DNA of 61,201 nucleotides. Source: Spongiibacteraceae bacterium (GTDB lineage: Bacteria; Pseudomonadota; Gammaproteobacteria; Pseudomonadales; Spongiibacteraceae). Where the stretch lies: contig PAKT01000047.1 of the NCBI GenBank assembly GCA_002710725.1, positions 1-61,201 on the forward strand. Direction: 5' to 3'. A program made the position numbers and the translations under genes. Below are positions 34,014-42,904 of this stretch, piece by piece. The notes beneath the pieces are model-generated. The model was given only the letters and a program-made list of their open reading frames with translations, ran no database searches and was not told the origin of the DNA. Positions within the stretch are counted from its first letter, which is position 1. The number at the start of each line of letters is the position of its first letter.

Positions 34014-34784
34014 TCAGCCGTCCTTCAGAAAACGCAGCAAAGCATTCCAGCTGGCCTTGTCGGCCGCAGCATCATAGGCCACCGGCAGACCGGTTTCCTT
34101 GCCCTTGGCGGTAGCGCCGGGATTGGTGAAGCTGTGCAGCACGCCGGGGAAACTCAGTAATTCCAGTCGCGCGCCAGCCTGGCCCATCTCGGTGACAAAA
34201 TCGCCCACCTGCTTCGGTGGAACCATCGGATCCGCGCCGCCGGTTGCCACCAGTACCTTCGCTTTTATCGCGCCCTTTTCGGCGGGCTGTTCAGTGCCCA
34301 ATGAGCCGTGAAAGCTGGCGACCCCGGCCAGATCATTGCCCATACGCGCCTGATTCAGGACCACCGCACCGCCAAAGCAGTAGCCGATGGCGAACACTTG
34401 CTCAACCTTTTTCAATTTCAGCAATTCCGCCTTGGCGGCATTAAAGCGGGCGTTCATTTTTTCCGGCTCGGCCAGTGCGGCCTGCATGAAGGCGGTGGCG
34501 TCTTCGGGGTGGCTGGCCACCTTGCCGTGACCGTACATATCCACGGCGATTGCGGCGTAGCCCTCTTCCGCCAGCTGCCGCGCGCGGCCGCGGGCGTAGT
34601 CATTCAGCCCCCACCACTCGTGTATCACGATAACGCCGCTGCGAGCCTTGCTGCCTCGCGGGGTATAGAGCACGGCGCTGCCGAGACCGTTGGCAAATTC
34701 AATCGCCTGTTCTTTGGGCGCGGCATTCAGCGCGCTGGTGCAGGCGGCGGCGAGGAGGACAAAGACAAAGCGCAAACGTTTCAT
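34014..34784 (-). CDS. Dienelactone hydrolase family, exported
   Basis: The ATG at 34784 (GGAGCTT upstream) gives 256 residues; the longer frame to 34913 lacks support. A signal peptide (1-22, AACTSALNAA) precedes a DLH domain with HEWWGLNDYARGRA (55-68), the nucleophile C136 in GYCFGGA, D in GADPMVPPKQ and H in LHSFTN. DLH enzymes hydrolyse lactones or act as carboxymethylenebutenolidases. Most are cytoplasmic, so export is unusual but well known in this subgroup. AAAC near residue 15 could also be a lipobox. Confidence 0.85.
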   Translation of the reverse strand: MKRLRFVFVLLAAACTSALNAAPKEQAIEFANGLGSAVLYTPRGSKARSGVIVIHEWWGLNDYARGRARQLAEEGYAAIAVDMYGHGKVASHPEDATAFMQAALAEPEKMNARFNAAKAELLKLKKVEQVFAIGYCFGGAVVLNQARMGNDLAGVASFHGSLGTEQPAEKGAIKAKVLVATGGADPMVPPKQVGDFVTEMGQAGARLELLSFPGVLHSFTNPGATAKGKETGLPVAYDAAADKASWNALLRFLKDG

Positions 34785-34861
34785 GGTGGGAAGCTCCTGA
34801 AAAAACGGAAGCCCCATTCTAACCAGTGAGCTGATTAGTGCCAGTCCTGGATGGCGCGTGT

Positions 34862-36745
34862 CTACTGGGCCTGTTCCAGTTCTTCCTGGGCCAGTAGCCA
34901 GGACTCTTCGCAACGTTCAAGGGATTGTCGCAGGTCGCCCTGCTGCTTGAGCAGTTCCTGCAGGCGGCTCTTGTTGGCGGCTTCATAGAGACTGCTGTCG
35001 GCGAGGGTTTCTTCCAGTGTCGACAGTTGCCGCTGGGCTTTTTCCATGTCCGCTTCCAGGGTTTTGATCTGCTTGCGCAGGGGCGCCTGCCGGGCGCGGG
35101 CGGCAGCGGCGTCCTGCCGGGCCTGCTTTTTGTCCTGAGTTTTGGCGGCCGGGGCTGCCTCCTGGGTTTCGGCATTGGCGTCAGCGGCGCGACTCAGCAG
35201 CCAGTGGCGGTAGTCGTCCAGATCGCCTTCGTAAGGTGTGGCGCGGCCGGCGTGGACCAGCAACAGGTCGTCCACCGTATTGCGCAGCAGGTGGCGGTCG
35301 TGTGACACCACGATCAGCGCGCCCTCAAAGCCCTGCAGGGCGACCGTCAGCGCCTGGCACATCTCCAGATCGAGGTGGTTGGTGGGCTCGTCGAGCAGTA
35401 AGAGGTTGGGTTTCTGCCAGACGATGATGGCCAGTGCCAGGCGCGCCTTTTCGCCGCCGGAAAAGTGCCGACAGCTGCCGCTGGCCATGTCGCCGCGAAT
35501 ATTGAAACTGCCGAGAAAGTTGAGAATCTCCTGCTCCCGGGCCTTCGGTGCCAGCCGCTGCAGCTGGGTTGCCGGACTGGCATCCAGATCCAGGCTTTCC
35601 AGCTGGTGCTGGCTGAAATAACCCAGTGCCAGATGTTCGCCGCAGGTGCGCTCGCCCGCCAGCAGGGGCTGCACTCCGCCGAGGGTTTTGAGCAGGGTCG
35701 ATTTCCCCGCACCGTTGGCGCCCAGCAGGCCAATGCGGCTGCCCGGGTGAACACTCAGTTTGATGTCCCGCAGTATGGCTGCGTCGCCATAGCCCAGCGT
35801 CGCCTGGGTCAGGGTCAGCAGCGGGTCGGACATCTTGTCAGGCAGGGGAAACGTAAAACTGAAGGGCGAGTCCACATGGGCCGGGGCGATCTGGGTCATG
35901 CGCTCCAGCGCCTTGATCCGGCTCTGGGCCTGGCGCGCCTTGGTGGCCTTGGCCTTGAAGCGGCGGATGAAATTTTCCATATGGGCGATTTCGGCCTGCT
36001 GCTTCTCATAGGCCGACTGCTGCTGGGCCAGTTTTTCTGCGCGCTGGCGCTCGAAGGCCGAGTAGTTGCCGCGATAGTGAGTAAGCGAGTGCTCGCTCAG
36101 GTGCGCGACCTGGTTGCAGGTGGCATCGATAAAATCCCGATCGTGGGAGATCAACAGCAGAGTGCCGCCGTAGGCCTGCAGCCACTGTTCCAGCCATAGG
36201 GTGGCGTCCATATCCAGGTGGTTGGTCGGCTCATCCAGCAGCAGCAGATCGGAGGGACGCATCAGCGCCTGAGCAAGATTCAGGCGAATCCGCCAGCCGC
36301 CGGAGAATTCGTGCACCGGGCTTTGCAGCTGTTCTGGCTTGAAACCCAAGCCCAGCAGCAATTGCTCGGCCTGGCTGGGAATGGCATAGGCGTTCAGGGC
36401 GTCGAGCTGACCGTGCAGCTCCGCCAGCCGCATATCGTCCCGGCAGTTTGCCAGCTCGGCTTCGACCTTGCGAAAGGCGTCGTGACCGTCAATCACATAG
36501 TCGGCGGCGGCGCGGCTGCTGGCAGAGACTTCCTGCGCCATATGGGCGATGCGCCAGTTCGCGGGAATTCGTACACTGCCGTGATCCGGCTCAAGCTCGC
36601 CGCGCAGCAGGGCAAACAGACTCGACTTGCCGCTGCCATTGGCGCCGATCAGCGCGACGCGATCACCGTCATGCAGGCGTAAGTCGGCGTTTTCTAGTAA
36701 AGTTTTACCGCCGCGTAGTAAGCTTAACTGTTCGAATTCAATCAT
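34862..36745 (-). CDS. yheS: ABC-F ATPase YheS
   Basis: This encodes 627 residues with two ABC cassettes and no membrane helices: Walker A GANGSGKS (near 34) and GANGAGKS (near 345), signatures FSGGWRIRLNLAQ and FSGGEKARLALA, and DEPTNH twice. A linker rich in R, K and Q (about 235-290) and a C-terminal coiled coil (about 540-627) mark the YheS/Uup-type ABC-F translation factors that act on the ribosome. The order yheS, TIGR02444, algP, FKBP matches Pseudomonas. It diverges from the TIGR02444 gene. Confidence 0.9.
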   Translation of the reverse strand: MIEFEQLSLLRGGKTLLENADLRLHDGDRVALIGANGSGKSSLFALLRGELEPDHGSVRIPANWRIAHMAQEVSASSRAAADYVIDGHDAFRKVEAELANCRDDMRLAELHGQLDALNAYAIPSQAEQLLLGLGFKPEQLQSPVHEFSGGWRIRLNLAQALMRPSDLLLLDEPTNHLDMDATLWLEQWLQAYGGTLLLISHDRDFIDATCNQVAHLSEHSLTHYRGNYSAFERQRAEKLAQQQSAYEKQQAEIAHMENFIRRFKAKATKARQAQSRIKALERMTQIAPAHVDSPFSFTFPLPDKMSDPLLTLTQATLGYGDAAILRDIKLSVHPGSRIGLLGANGAGKSTLLKTLGGVQPLLAGERTCGEHLALGYFSQHQLESLDLDASPATQLQRLAPKAREQEILNFLGSFNIRGDMASGSCRHFSGGEKARLALAIIVWQKPNLLLLDEPTNHLDLEMCQALTVALQGFEGALIVVSHDRHLLRNTVDDLLLVHAGRATPYEGDLDDYRHWLLSRAADANAETQEAAPAAKTQDKKQARQDAAAARARQAPLRKQIKTLEADMEKAQRQLSTLEETLADSSLYEAANKSRLQELLKQQGDLRQSLERCEESWLLAQEELEQAQ

Positions 36746-36770
36746 GGGCGGCGATTATAACGGAGGTGGT

Positions 36771-37259
36771 GTGACCGACAATGCCCTTTGGCAATTTAGC
36801 TTGCTGGTTTATTCCCAACCGCGAGTGCACAGGCTCTGTCAGCTTCTGCAGGACGAATACGGCGCGGATGTGAATCTGCTGCTGTCCGCCTGCTGGCTGG
36901 CCAAGCGAGGTATTGTCTGGACGCCGCAGCAAGTCGCCGACATGGTCGCGAAAAGCCGCGAATTCCGTGAAAACTACCTGTTTGAAGCGCGTGCTCTGCG
37001 CCGCAAGCTCAAACACTCTGCACCGCCCAGCGTCTATCAGGAGGCGCAGCGCTTCGAAATGGCGGTGGAGCGCTGGCAGCAGGATGAAATCTACGATTAT
37101 TGGCTGAAGGCCTCTGCAGCGCCGAAGAAGCAGTCCTTTTCCCTCTGCGCACAAACCAATCTGCATCGCTACTTCGACCAGCTGGAGCTCGCCTGGAACG
37201 GGCAAATGAGTGAGCTGGTCGAGGCGGTGGCGGCGACGCCGCCCGCCGAGGGCGATTGA
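36771..37259 (+). CDS. TIGR02444 family protein of unknown function
   Basis: This encodes 162 residues from the GTG at 36771, whose N-terminus (V-TDNALWQFSLLVYSQPRV) is the typical family opening; GGAGG lies 4 nt upstream. An ATG at 36744 is the alternative and would overlap the yheS start. The C-terminus is helical and charged (QRFEMAVERWQQDEIYDYWLKAS). The family is linked to AlgP-region genes in pseudomonads. No catalytic motif is seen. Confidence 0.75.
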   Translation: MTDNALWQFSLLVYSQPRVHRLCQLLQDEYGADVNLLLSACWLAKRGIVWTPQQVADMVAKSREFRENYLFEARALRRKLKHSAPPSVYQEAQRFEMAVERWQQDEIYDYWLKASAAPKKQSFSLCAQTNLHRYFDQLELAWNGQMSELVEAVAATPPAEGD

Positions 37260-37276
37260 TAAGGGCCTGCGCCCTC

Positions 37277-38086
37277 TTACTCCACGTCGAAGATCGACGC
37301 CACCTTATCTGACTTGGCCTTGGGCTGGCTGATGGTATCCGGCAGCACGGTCGCCTTGCGCCGGGGTGGCGGTGGTGGCGGCTCCGGCTCCCGGCGAACA
37401 GGCGCGGGTGCGGCTTTTTTGGTCTCGGCAGGCTTGGCTTTGGCCACTTTCTTCTCCGCCACTTTTTTCTTGGCGGCAGTTTTTGGCGCGGGCGCTTCGG
37501 TTTTAGCCGCAGGAGCCGCTTTTTCGGCCTCCGTGGGCGCCGACTTTTTGCCTGTAGGCGCAGGGCTTTTCGTTTTGGCAGGCGCTTTTTTGGCCGCCGG
37601 GGCTTTTTTGGGCGCTGGCGCACTCTTGGCCGCTGGCGCCTTTTTAGCCGCAGGCGCTTTCTTCGCAGCGGCTTTCCCGCTTGCCTTGGCGGGTGCTTTT
37701 TTGGCGGCTTTCGGTTTTGGCAGGTTTTTGAGTGCTGCCTGTTCCGCCGCTTTCTCCGCGTTTTCGGCGGCAATGTCGGCTTTTACCTGCTCGACGGCGG
37801 CTTTTGCCGCTTCCAGCGTGCTCTCGGCTTCAGCCAGCGACTTTTCTGCCCGCTTCACAGCTGCGCCGGCGCTTTTTTCCTGGGCGGGAGTTTTCGCGGC
37901 ACGGAGCTTCTGATTGGCCGCTTTCAACGCCTCTTTCTGCTTTTTAACGGCAGTTGTCGCCTTTTCGGCGGCATCATTCGTTTTTTTGAGCTGCTGCTCC
38001 TGTGTGTTGAGCAGTTTGTCGCGCAATGCAGCCAGCTTGTTTTCCAGAGCTTCCACGCTGCCCGCCTTCTTATTATTGCCTGGCAT
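37277..38086 (-). CDS. AlgP-like Lys/Ala/Pro-rich histone-like protein
   Basis: The ATG at 38086 gives 269 residues. The N-terminal third is a charged coiled coil (LENKLAALRDKLLNTQEQQLKK onward). The C-terminal half is low-complexity A, K, P repeats (AAKKAPA, KAPAAKK; about residues 115-230), basic like histone H1, ending in a PPPPPPRRK stretch and a short acidic tail. In Pseudomonas AlgP binds DNA and is linked to alginate control. Synteny with yheS and FKBP supports the name. The repeats are prone to length change. Confidence 0.72.
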   Translation of the reverse strand: MPGNNKKAGSVEALENKLAALRDKLLNTQEQQLKKTNDAAEKATTAVKKQKEALKAANQKLRAAKTPAQEKSAGAAVKRAEKSLAEAESTLEAAKAAVEQVKADIAAENAEKAAEQAALKNLPKPKAAKKAPAKASGKAAAKKAPAAKKAPAAKSAPAPKKAPAAKKAPAKTKSPAPTGKKSAPTEAEKAAPAAKTEAPAPKTAAKKKVAEKKVAKAKPAETKKAAPAPVRREPEPPPPPPRRKATVLPDTISQPKAKSDKVASIFDVE

Positions 38087-38128
38087 GCTTCTTAACCTTT
38101 CGAAAATGTTCAAAAAAACACCAGTTCC

Positions 38129-38134
38129 ATTATA
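38129..38134 (-). promoter_or_regulatory. Candidate -10 of the AlgP-like gene
   Basis: TATAAT on the minus strand (plus ATTATA) lies about 43 nt before the ATG. No clear -35 is visible, so it is a weak call. Confidence 0.3.
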
Positions 38135-38248
38135 CAAACTTGAGACACTATATCTATTGTCGGTTGCCTAAAGTGTGGCAGACTGTCGTTTTTGCAGCGC
38201 CCACTGCGGGTGCAAAATTCTGTTAAGAGTAGACGAGAAGGTACTGGA

Positions 38249-38965
38249 ATGAAAAGAAAAGTCTTCGCCGTTATGTCAATGGCTGCAATTGTGGCCGCCT
38301 GTGACGGCGCCAAGAACCCCTCAGAAGCAAAGCTGGATTCAGAAATGGAGAAGGTCAGCTACAGTTTTGGGGTTGATCTCGGCAAGCGTATCGGTGAGAA
38401 CATGGAGCTGGATGTGGCAGCCTTCAGCGCCGGCGTCAGTGACGGCATCGAGGGCGGTGAGCTGCAGATGTCCGAAGAGGACATGATGGCGACGCTGCAG
38501 GGTTATCAGCAGAAGAAAATGGCTGAGATGCAGGCAGAAGCTGAGCAGGAGGCCACCCTGAATCAGCAGGCATCTGAGGCCTTTCTGGCGGCGAATGCCG
38601 AGAAGGACGGTGTTGTCGTTCTGGACAGCGGGCTGCAGTACAAAGTGCTTGAAGCCGGTGAGGGCGCCAAGCCTGCAGCCGATGATACGGTTGAAGTTCA
38701 CTATCGCGGCACCCTGATCGACGGTACCGAGTTTGACAGCTCTTACGCCCGTGGCGAGAGCATCACCTTCCCGGTGGGCGGCGTTATCGCTGGCTGGACC
38801 GAAGCCCTGCAACTGATGCCGGTAGGCAGCAAATGGGAGCTCTACATTCCCTCTGATCTGGCTTATGGCCCCGGCGGCACTCAGGGCGTGATTGGTCCCA
38901 ATCAGGCTCTGGTGTTTGAAGTCGAGCTGCTCGGCATTGAAGAAGACGGCGGCGAAGAAGGCTGA
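38249..38965 (+). CDS. FKBP-type peptidyl-prolyl isomerase lipoprotein (FkpA/Mip-like)
   Basis: The ATG at 38249 has GAAGG upstream and gives 238 residues. The signal peptide ends in AAC (lipobox IVAAC, Cys near 18). An FKBP_N dimerisation region (about 30-120, YSFGVDLGKRIG, LQGYQQKKMAEMQ) precedes the FKBP domain (about 135-230: VEVHYRGTLIDGTEFDSSY, WTEALQLMPVGSKWELYIPSDLAYG). It assists folding of exported proteins. The matching gene lies beside algP in Pseudomonas. Confidence 0.92.
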   Translation: MKRKVFAVMSMAAIVAACDGAKNPSEAKLDSEMEKVSYSFGVDLGKRIGENMELDVAAFSAGVSDGIEGGELQMSEEDMMATLQGYQQKKMAEMQAEAEQEATLNQQASEAFLAANAEKDGVVVLDSGLQYKVLEAGEGAKPAADDTVEVHYRGTLIDGTEFDSSYARGESITFPVGGVIAGWTEALQLMPVGSKWELYIPSDLAYGPGGTQGVIGPNQALVFEVELLGIEEDGGEEG

Positions 38966-38969
38966 TCAA

Positions 38970-39005
38970 TTGCGTCAGACGTCTGCAATCGGGCGTCTGA
39001 CGCAA
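38970..39005. repeat. 12-bp perfect hairpin after the FKBP gene
   Basis: TTGCGTCAGACG (38970-38981) pairs with 38994-39005 around a 12-nt loop. It lacks a T-run, so it may end transcription from both sides or act only as an mRNA stabiliser between the convergent genes. Confidence 0.5.
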
Positions 39006-39009
39006 GTTC

Positions 39010-39447
39010 TCAATTCGCAGTTCTGCGAATACTGAAGTTATACAGACTGAAGCTTCCATCATTCACTGCCAGTGTGGCGGTGACTGATGCCTCGCCGCTG
39101 TCAAAGCGCGCCGGGAAGCTGTAGCTCAGGCGCTGTTCCTCCCCAAATACCGACAGGGCCGCGGTCAGCGTGGAAAACTGTGGTGTATCCATCGACTTGA
39201 AGCGGCCGAGCGCCTTGTATTCATCGACCACCTGGTACAGCTGCTCGTTGCTGACGGCTGCCTGTGCGGCGGGCGTCAGGTGGCTGCGCAGGGCCTCGGG
39301 CTGCCAGCTGGATATGTCGGTGAGGGCATCTTCCAGATAAAGCCGCGCCGCAGTGGAGTGTTTTTCATCCTGCTCGCTGGCGTAGAAGTAGAGCGCGGCA
39401 AATATAACCAGGCACAGGCCAACAAAGGCGTGAAGGGGTCTCAGCAT
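39010..39447 (-). CDS. Membrane-anchored protein of unknown function
   Basis: This encodes 145 residues. An N-terminal hydrophobic segment (about 5-24) is an uncleaved anchor or signal peptide, followed by a soluble domain with ARLYLEDALTDISSWQPEALRSHLTP, VVDEYKALGRF and a C-terminal strand SFSLYNFSIRR. It resembles small NTF2-like or DUF4019/DUF4864-type envelope proteins, but I cannot name the family. The start lies next to the stop of the transporter gene (2 nt gap), so the two are probably co-transcribed. Confidence 0.6.
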   Translation of the reverse strand: MLRPLHAFVGLCLVIFAALYFYASEQDEKHSTAARLYLEDALTDISSWQPEALRSHLTPAAQAAVSNEQLYQVVDEYKALGRFKSMDTPQFSTLTAALSVFGEEQRLSYSFPARFDSGEASVTATLAVNDGSFSLYNFSIRRTAN

Positions 39448-39449
39448 GC

Positions 39450-40766
39450 TCAGATAACACCAATGCTGTGCAGGAAGACGATCAGGATGCCCAGCGGAGC
39501 AATGTAGCGCAGGGCAAAGTGCCAGAGGGCGAAGTTGCGGTCGTTGTCAAAGGCCACCTCTGCCTTCACCCGGTCGCGGGACAGCACAAAGCCCACAAAA
39601 ATCGCAATCAGCAGGCCGCCCAGGGGCAGTATGTAATTGGCGGTGACGTGGTCGAGGGCATTGAAAAAATCGCTGGAGTAGATGCAGGCGATACCGCCCA
39701 GCCAGCCGATGCCCGCCGCCAACAGGGTGCCGAGTTTGCGCGGCACGCCGTGGCCTTCCAGCCAGGCAACACCGGGCTCGATCAGGGAAATGGAGGAGCT
39801 GAGTGCGGCAATGCTGACCAATATGAAAAAGACACTGCCAAAAATGATGCCGCCCGGCATCTGGCCAAAGGCGATGGGCAGGGAGACAAACATCAGACCG
39901 GGCCCGGAGCTGGGTTCCAGGCCGTTGGCGAAGACCAGCGGAAAAATCGCCATCCCCGCCACCAGCGCGATGCCGGTATCCAGCGCACCAATCAGCATGA
40001 CGGTTTTGCCGATGGAGTGCTCTCCCGGCATATAGGCGCCGTAGGCCATGATGGCGCCCATGCCCAGGCTCAGGGTAAAAAAGGCATGCCCCAGGGCTAC
40101 CAGCACCGCCTCGGTGGAGAGTTTCGAGAAGTCCGGCGTGAACATAAAGGACAGGCTGGCGTCGACCTTGCCCACCGACCAGCTGTAAATCAGCAGGCCG
40201 AGCAGAAACAGCATCAGCAGCGGCATCAGGATTTCAACGGCGCGGCCGATACCGCTGGTAACCCCCGCCGCAATGACACCGCCGGTAAACACCACAAAAA
40301 GACTCTGCCACAGCCACTGGCGGTTGAAACTGCCGGTAAGCGCACCGAAATTGGATTCAATGGTCTCTGCGCTCTGCCCCTGATAGACCCCGGACAGGCT
40401 CTGCCAGCTGTAATCCAGCGCCCAGCCGGCCACGACGCTGTAAAACATCAGAATCATCAGGCCGCCAATCACGCCGCCGAGGCCGACAATGCCCCACAGC
40501 TTTGACGCCCCCGCCTGCGCACTCAGGTCCAGCATGGCGTCCACCGGGTTGGCGCGGCCCGCGCGGCCGGCCATGATTTCGGCGATCATCACCGGAATGC
40601 CGACCCCCAGAATGCAGGCGAGGTAAACAATAACAAACGCGCCGCCGCCGTATTCACCGGTGATATAGGGAAACTTCCAGATATTGCCGAGGCCGACCGC
40701 AGAGCCGGTCGCGGCGAGAATAAAGGTCCAGCGTTTGGTCCAGTTGGCGGTGATGTTATGCGTCAT
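39450..40766 (-). CDS. Sodium-dependent transporter, SNF/NSS family
   Basis: This encodes 438 residues with about 11 membrane helices. The N-terminal signature WTKRWTFILAATGSAVGLGNIWKFPY has the unwound helix GSAVGLGN at the sodium site, and GGGAFVIVYLACI is the second helix. The family (LeuT/TnaT) imports amino acids or related amines with sodium, which suits a marine cell. The substrate is not readable. Confidence 0.9.
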   Translation of the reverse strand: MTHNITANWTKRWTFILAATGSAVGLGNIWKFPYITGEYGGGAFVIVYLACILGVGIPVMIAEIMAGRAGRANPVDAMLDLSAQAGASKLWGIVGLGGVIGGLMILMFYSVVAGWALDYSWQSLSGVYQGQSAETIESNFGALTGSFNRQWLWQSLFVVFTGGVIAAGVTSGIGRAVEILMPLLMLFLLGLLIYSWSVGKVDASLSFMFTPDFSKLSTEAVLVALGHAFFTLSLGMGAIMAYGAYMPGEHSIGKTVMLIGALDTGIALVAGMAIFPLVFANGLEPSSGPGLMFVSLPIAFGQMPGGIIFGSVFFILVSIAALSSSISLIEPGVAWLEGHGVPRKLGTLLAAGIGWLGGIACIYSSDFFNALDHVTANYILPLGGLLIAIFVGFVLSRDRVKAEVAFDNDRNFALWHFALRYIAPLGILIVFLHSIGVI

Positions 40767-40846
40767 AAAGGCGGCTTATTGTTAGATTCAGGGGATTGTA
40801 GCGGCATTGATGTGTTAAACCCAAGGCAGTTGAACGTTTTATAGGC

Positions 40847-40852
40847 TATAAT
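40847..40852 (+). promoter_or_regulatory. Candidate -10 upstream of typA
   Basis: A perfect TATAAT in a GGCTATAATGCGC context lies 97 nt before the typA start. The long leader (about 40860-40949) is GC-rich. No convincing -35 at 16-18 nt. Confidence 0.4.
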
Positions 40853-40949
40853 GCGCGCCGCTCAAAACGGGCGGGCCGGTGACAACCCTCCGACGACCCC
40901 AATTTTTTAGCGAGGCCAAGACGGTCTCGTGCACTCCCAGAGAATCCCA

Positions 40950-42767
40950 ATGATCGAAAAGTTACGCAATATCGCGATTATCGCCCACGTTGACCACGGC
41001 AAAACCACCCTGGTTGATAAACTCCTCAGCCAGTCCGGAACCCTGGATCGCCGCAGCGAAGGTGCCGAGCGCATCATGGACTCCAACGACCAGGAGCGCG
41101 AGCGCGGTATTACCATTCTCGCCAAAAACACCGCCATCAACTGGAACGGTTACCGCATCAATATCGTGGACACCCCCGGGCACGCCGATTTCGGCGGTGA
41201 GGTAGAGCGCGTACTGTCGATGGTCGACAGCGTACTGCTGCTGGTCGATGCGGTGGACGGCCCCATGCCGCAAACCCGCTTTGTCACCCAGAAGGCCTTC
41301 GAACGCGGTCTGAAGCCGATCGTCGTGGTCAACAAGATCGACCGCCCCGGCGCCCGCCCGCACTGGGTTATCGATCAGGTCTTTGATCTGTTTGATCGTC
41401 TCGGCGCTACTGACGAGCAGCTGGACTTCCCCATTGTCTACGCCTCCGCCCTGAACGGCTACGCCGGCCCTGAAGCCGACGAGCTGGCCGACGACATGAC
41501 GCCCCTGTTCAAAATGATTGTCGACAAGGTGAGCCCCCCGGAAGTAGACGCCGACGCGCCGCTGCAAATGCAGATCTCGGCCCTGGATTACTCCAGCTAT
41601 GTGGGCGTTATCGGGGTCGGCCGGATTACCCGCGGTACCCTCAAGCCGAGCCAGCCGCTGGTGGTCGTGGACAAGGACGGCAAAACCCGCAAGGGCCGCG
41701 TACTTACCGTGATGGGCTATCTCGGTCTGGAGCGGGTGGAAGTGCAGGAAGCCAAGGCCGGCGAAATCGTTTGTATTACCGGTATTGAAGGCCTGAGTAT
41801 TTCCGACACCCTGTGCTCGCCCGAGGCTGTTGAGCCCCTGCCGGCACTGACCGTCGATGAGCCGACCGTGAGCATGACCTTCCAGGTCAACGACTCACCC
41901 TTTGCGGGCAAGGAAGGCAAGTACGTCACCTCGCGCAATATTGCCGAACGTCTGCAGCAGGAGCTGATCCACAACGTGGCCCTGCGCGTGCGTCAGGGTG
42001 ACAGCCCGGACAAGTTTATTGTCTCCGGTCGCGGTGAGTTGCACCTGTCAGTGCTGATTGAAAACATGCGCCGCGAAGGCTTTGAGCTGGGCGTATCCCG
42101 TCCGGAAGTGGTGCAGCGCGAAGTGAATGGCGAAATTCAGGAGCCCTTCGAGCAGGTCGTGATTGATGTTGAAGATCAGCATCAGGGTTCGGTGATGGAA
42201 GAGCTCGGCCTGCGCAAGGCCGAACTGACCAATATGGAGCCGGACGGCAAGGGCCGGGTCAAACTCGAGTTTATTGCGCCTTCGCGCGGCCTGATCGGTT
42301 TCCGCTCCCACTTCCTGACCCTGACCTCCGGCTCGGGCATTATGACCAGCATTTTTGACCACTACGGTCCGGTGAAAATGGGCGATGTTGGCCGCCGCGT
42401 CAACGGCGTACTGGTGTCCATGGTGCAGGGCAAAACCCTGAGCTACGGTCTGTTTAACCTGCAGGATCGCGGCCGCCTGTTCAAGGGCCACGGCGAAGAG
42501 GTCTATGAAGGGCAGATTATCGGTCTGCACTCGCGCGGCAACGATCTGGTGGTCAACCCCACCAAGGCCAAGCAGCTGACTAACGTCCGTGCCTCCGGTA
42601 CCGACGACGCGCTGACCCTGTCACCGCCGGTGCGCCACACCCTGGAGCAGGCGCTGGAATTTATCGAAGACGATGAGCTGGTGGAAGTGACTCCGCTCAG
42701 CATTCGCCTGCGCAAGAAGCTTTTGAAAGAGCACGAGCGCAAGCGCGCCGGTAATGCCAAAGGCTAA
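40950..42767 (+). CDS. typA: Ribosome-associated GTPase TypA/BipA
   Basis: The ATG at 40950 gives 605 residues (E. coli 607), beginning [20 protein letters not shown] (P-loop 13-20). [15 protein letters not shown] (G3), NKIDRP (G4) and the TypA-specific C-terminal domain (LVNAPGKGQ-like region with [17 protein letters not shown]) follow. It is a translational GTPase tied to stress and cold adaptation. A GTG seven codons upstream is not supported by homology. Confidence 0.97.
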   Translation: MIEKLRNIAIIAHVDHGKTTLVDKLLSQSGTLDRRSEGAERIMDSNDQERERGITILAKNTAINWNGYRINIVDTPGHADFGGEVERVLSMVDSVLLLVDAVDGPMPQTRFVTQKAFERGLKPIVVVNKIDRPGARPHWVIDQVFDLFDRLGATDEQLDFPIVYASALNGYAGPEADELADDMTPLFKMIVDKVSPPEVDADAPLQMQISALDYSSYVGVIGVGRITRGTLKPSQPLVVVDKDGKTRKGRVLTVMGYLGLERVEVQEAKAGEIVCITGIEGLSISDTLCSPEAVEPLPALTVDEPTVSMTFQVNDSPFAGKEGKYVTSRNIAERLQQELIHNVALRVRQGDSPDKFIVSGRGELHLSVLIENMRREGFELGVSRPEVVQREVNGEIQEPFEQVVIDVEDQHQGSVMEELGLRKAELTNMEPDGKGRVKLEFIAPSRGLIGFRSHFLTLTSGSGIMTSIFDHYGPVKMGDVGRRVNGVLVSMVQGKTLSYGLFNLQDRGRLFKGHGEEVYEGQIIGLHSRGNDLVVNPTKAKQLTNVRASGTDDALTLSPPVRHTLEQALEFIEDDELVEVTPLSIRLRKKLLKEHERKRAGNAKG

Positions 42768-42779
42768 GGCCGCCCAGGA

Positions 42780-42810
42780 CAGCAAAGCGCGGCCAGGCCG
42801 CGCTTTGCTG
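42780..42810. repeat. 31-bp perfect palindrome downstream of typA
   Basis: Two 15-bp arms (42780-42794 and 42796-42810) are perfect complements around a single A at 42795. The stem is GC-rich and there is no T-run, so it is a poor classical terminator. It could form a cruciform or an mRNA-stabilising hairpin. Confidence 0.7.
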
Positions 42811-42904
42811 CTCTTCCTACCTCCAAAAAAAAGCAAGGTGTTTCGCGCGCGCAAAGCCCGCCTGCTTGAGCTAAGCTGTAAGCTGTGCCTGCTGTGAGGT
42901 TGCC

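Noticed and set aside
40830-40852. TTGAAC with TATAAT as the full typA promoter
   Set aside because: The spacer is only 11 nt, too short for sigma-70, so only the -10 is listed.
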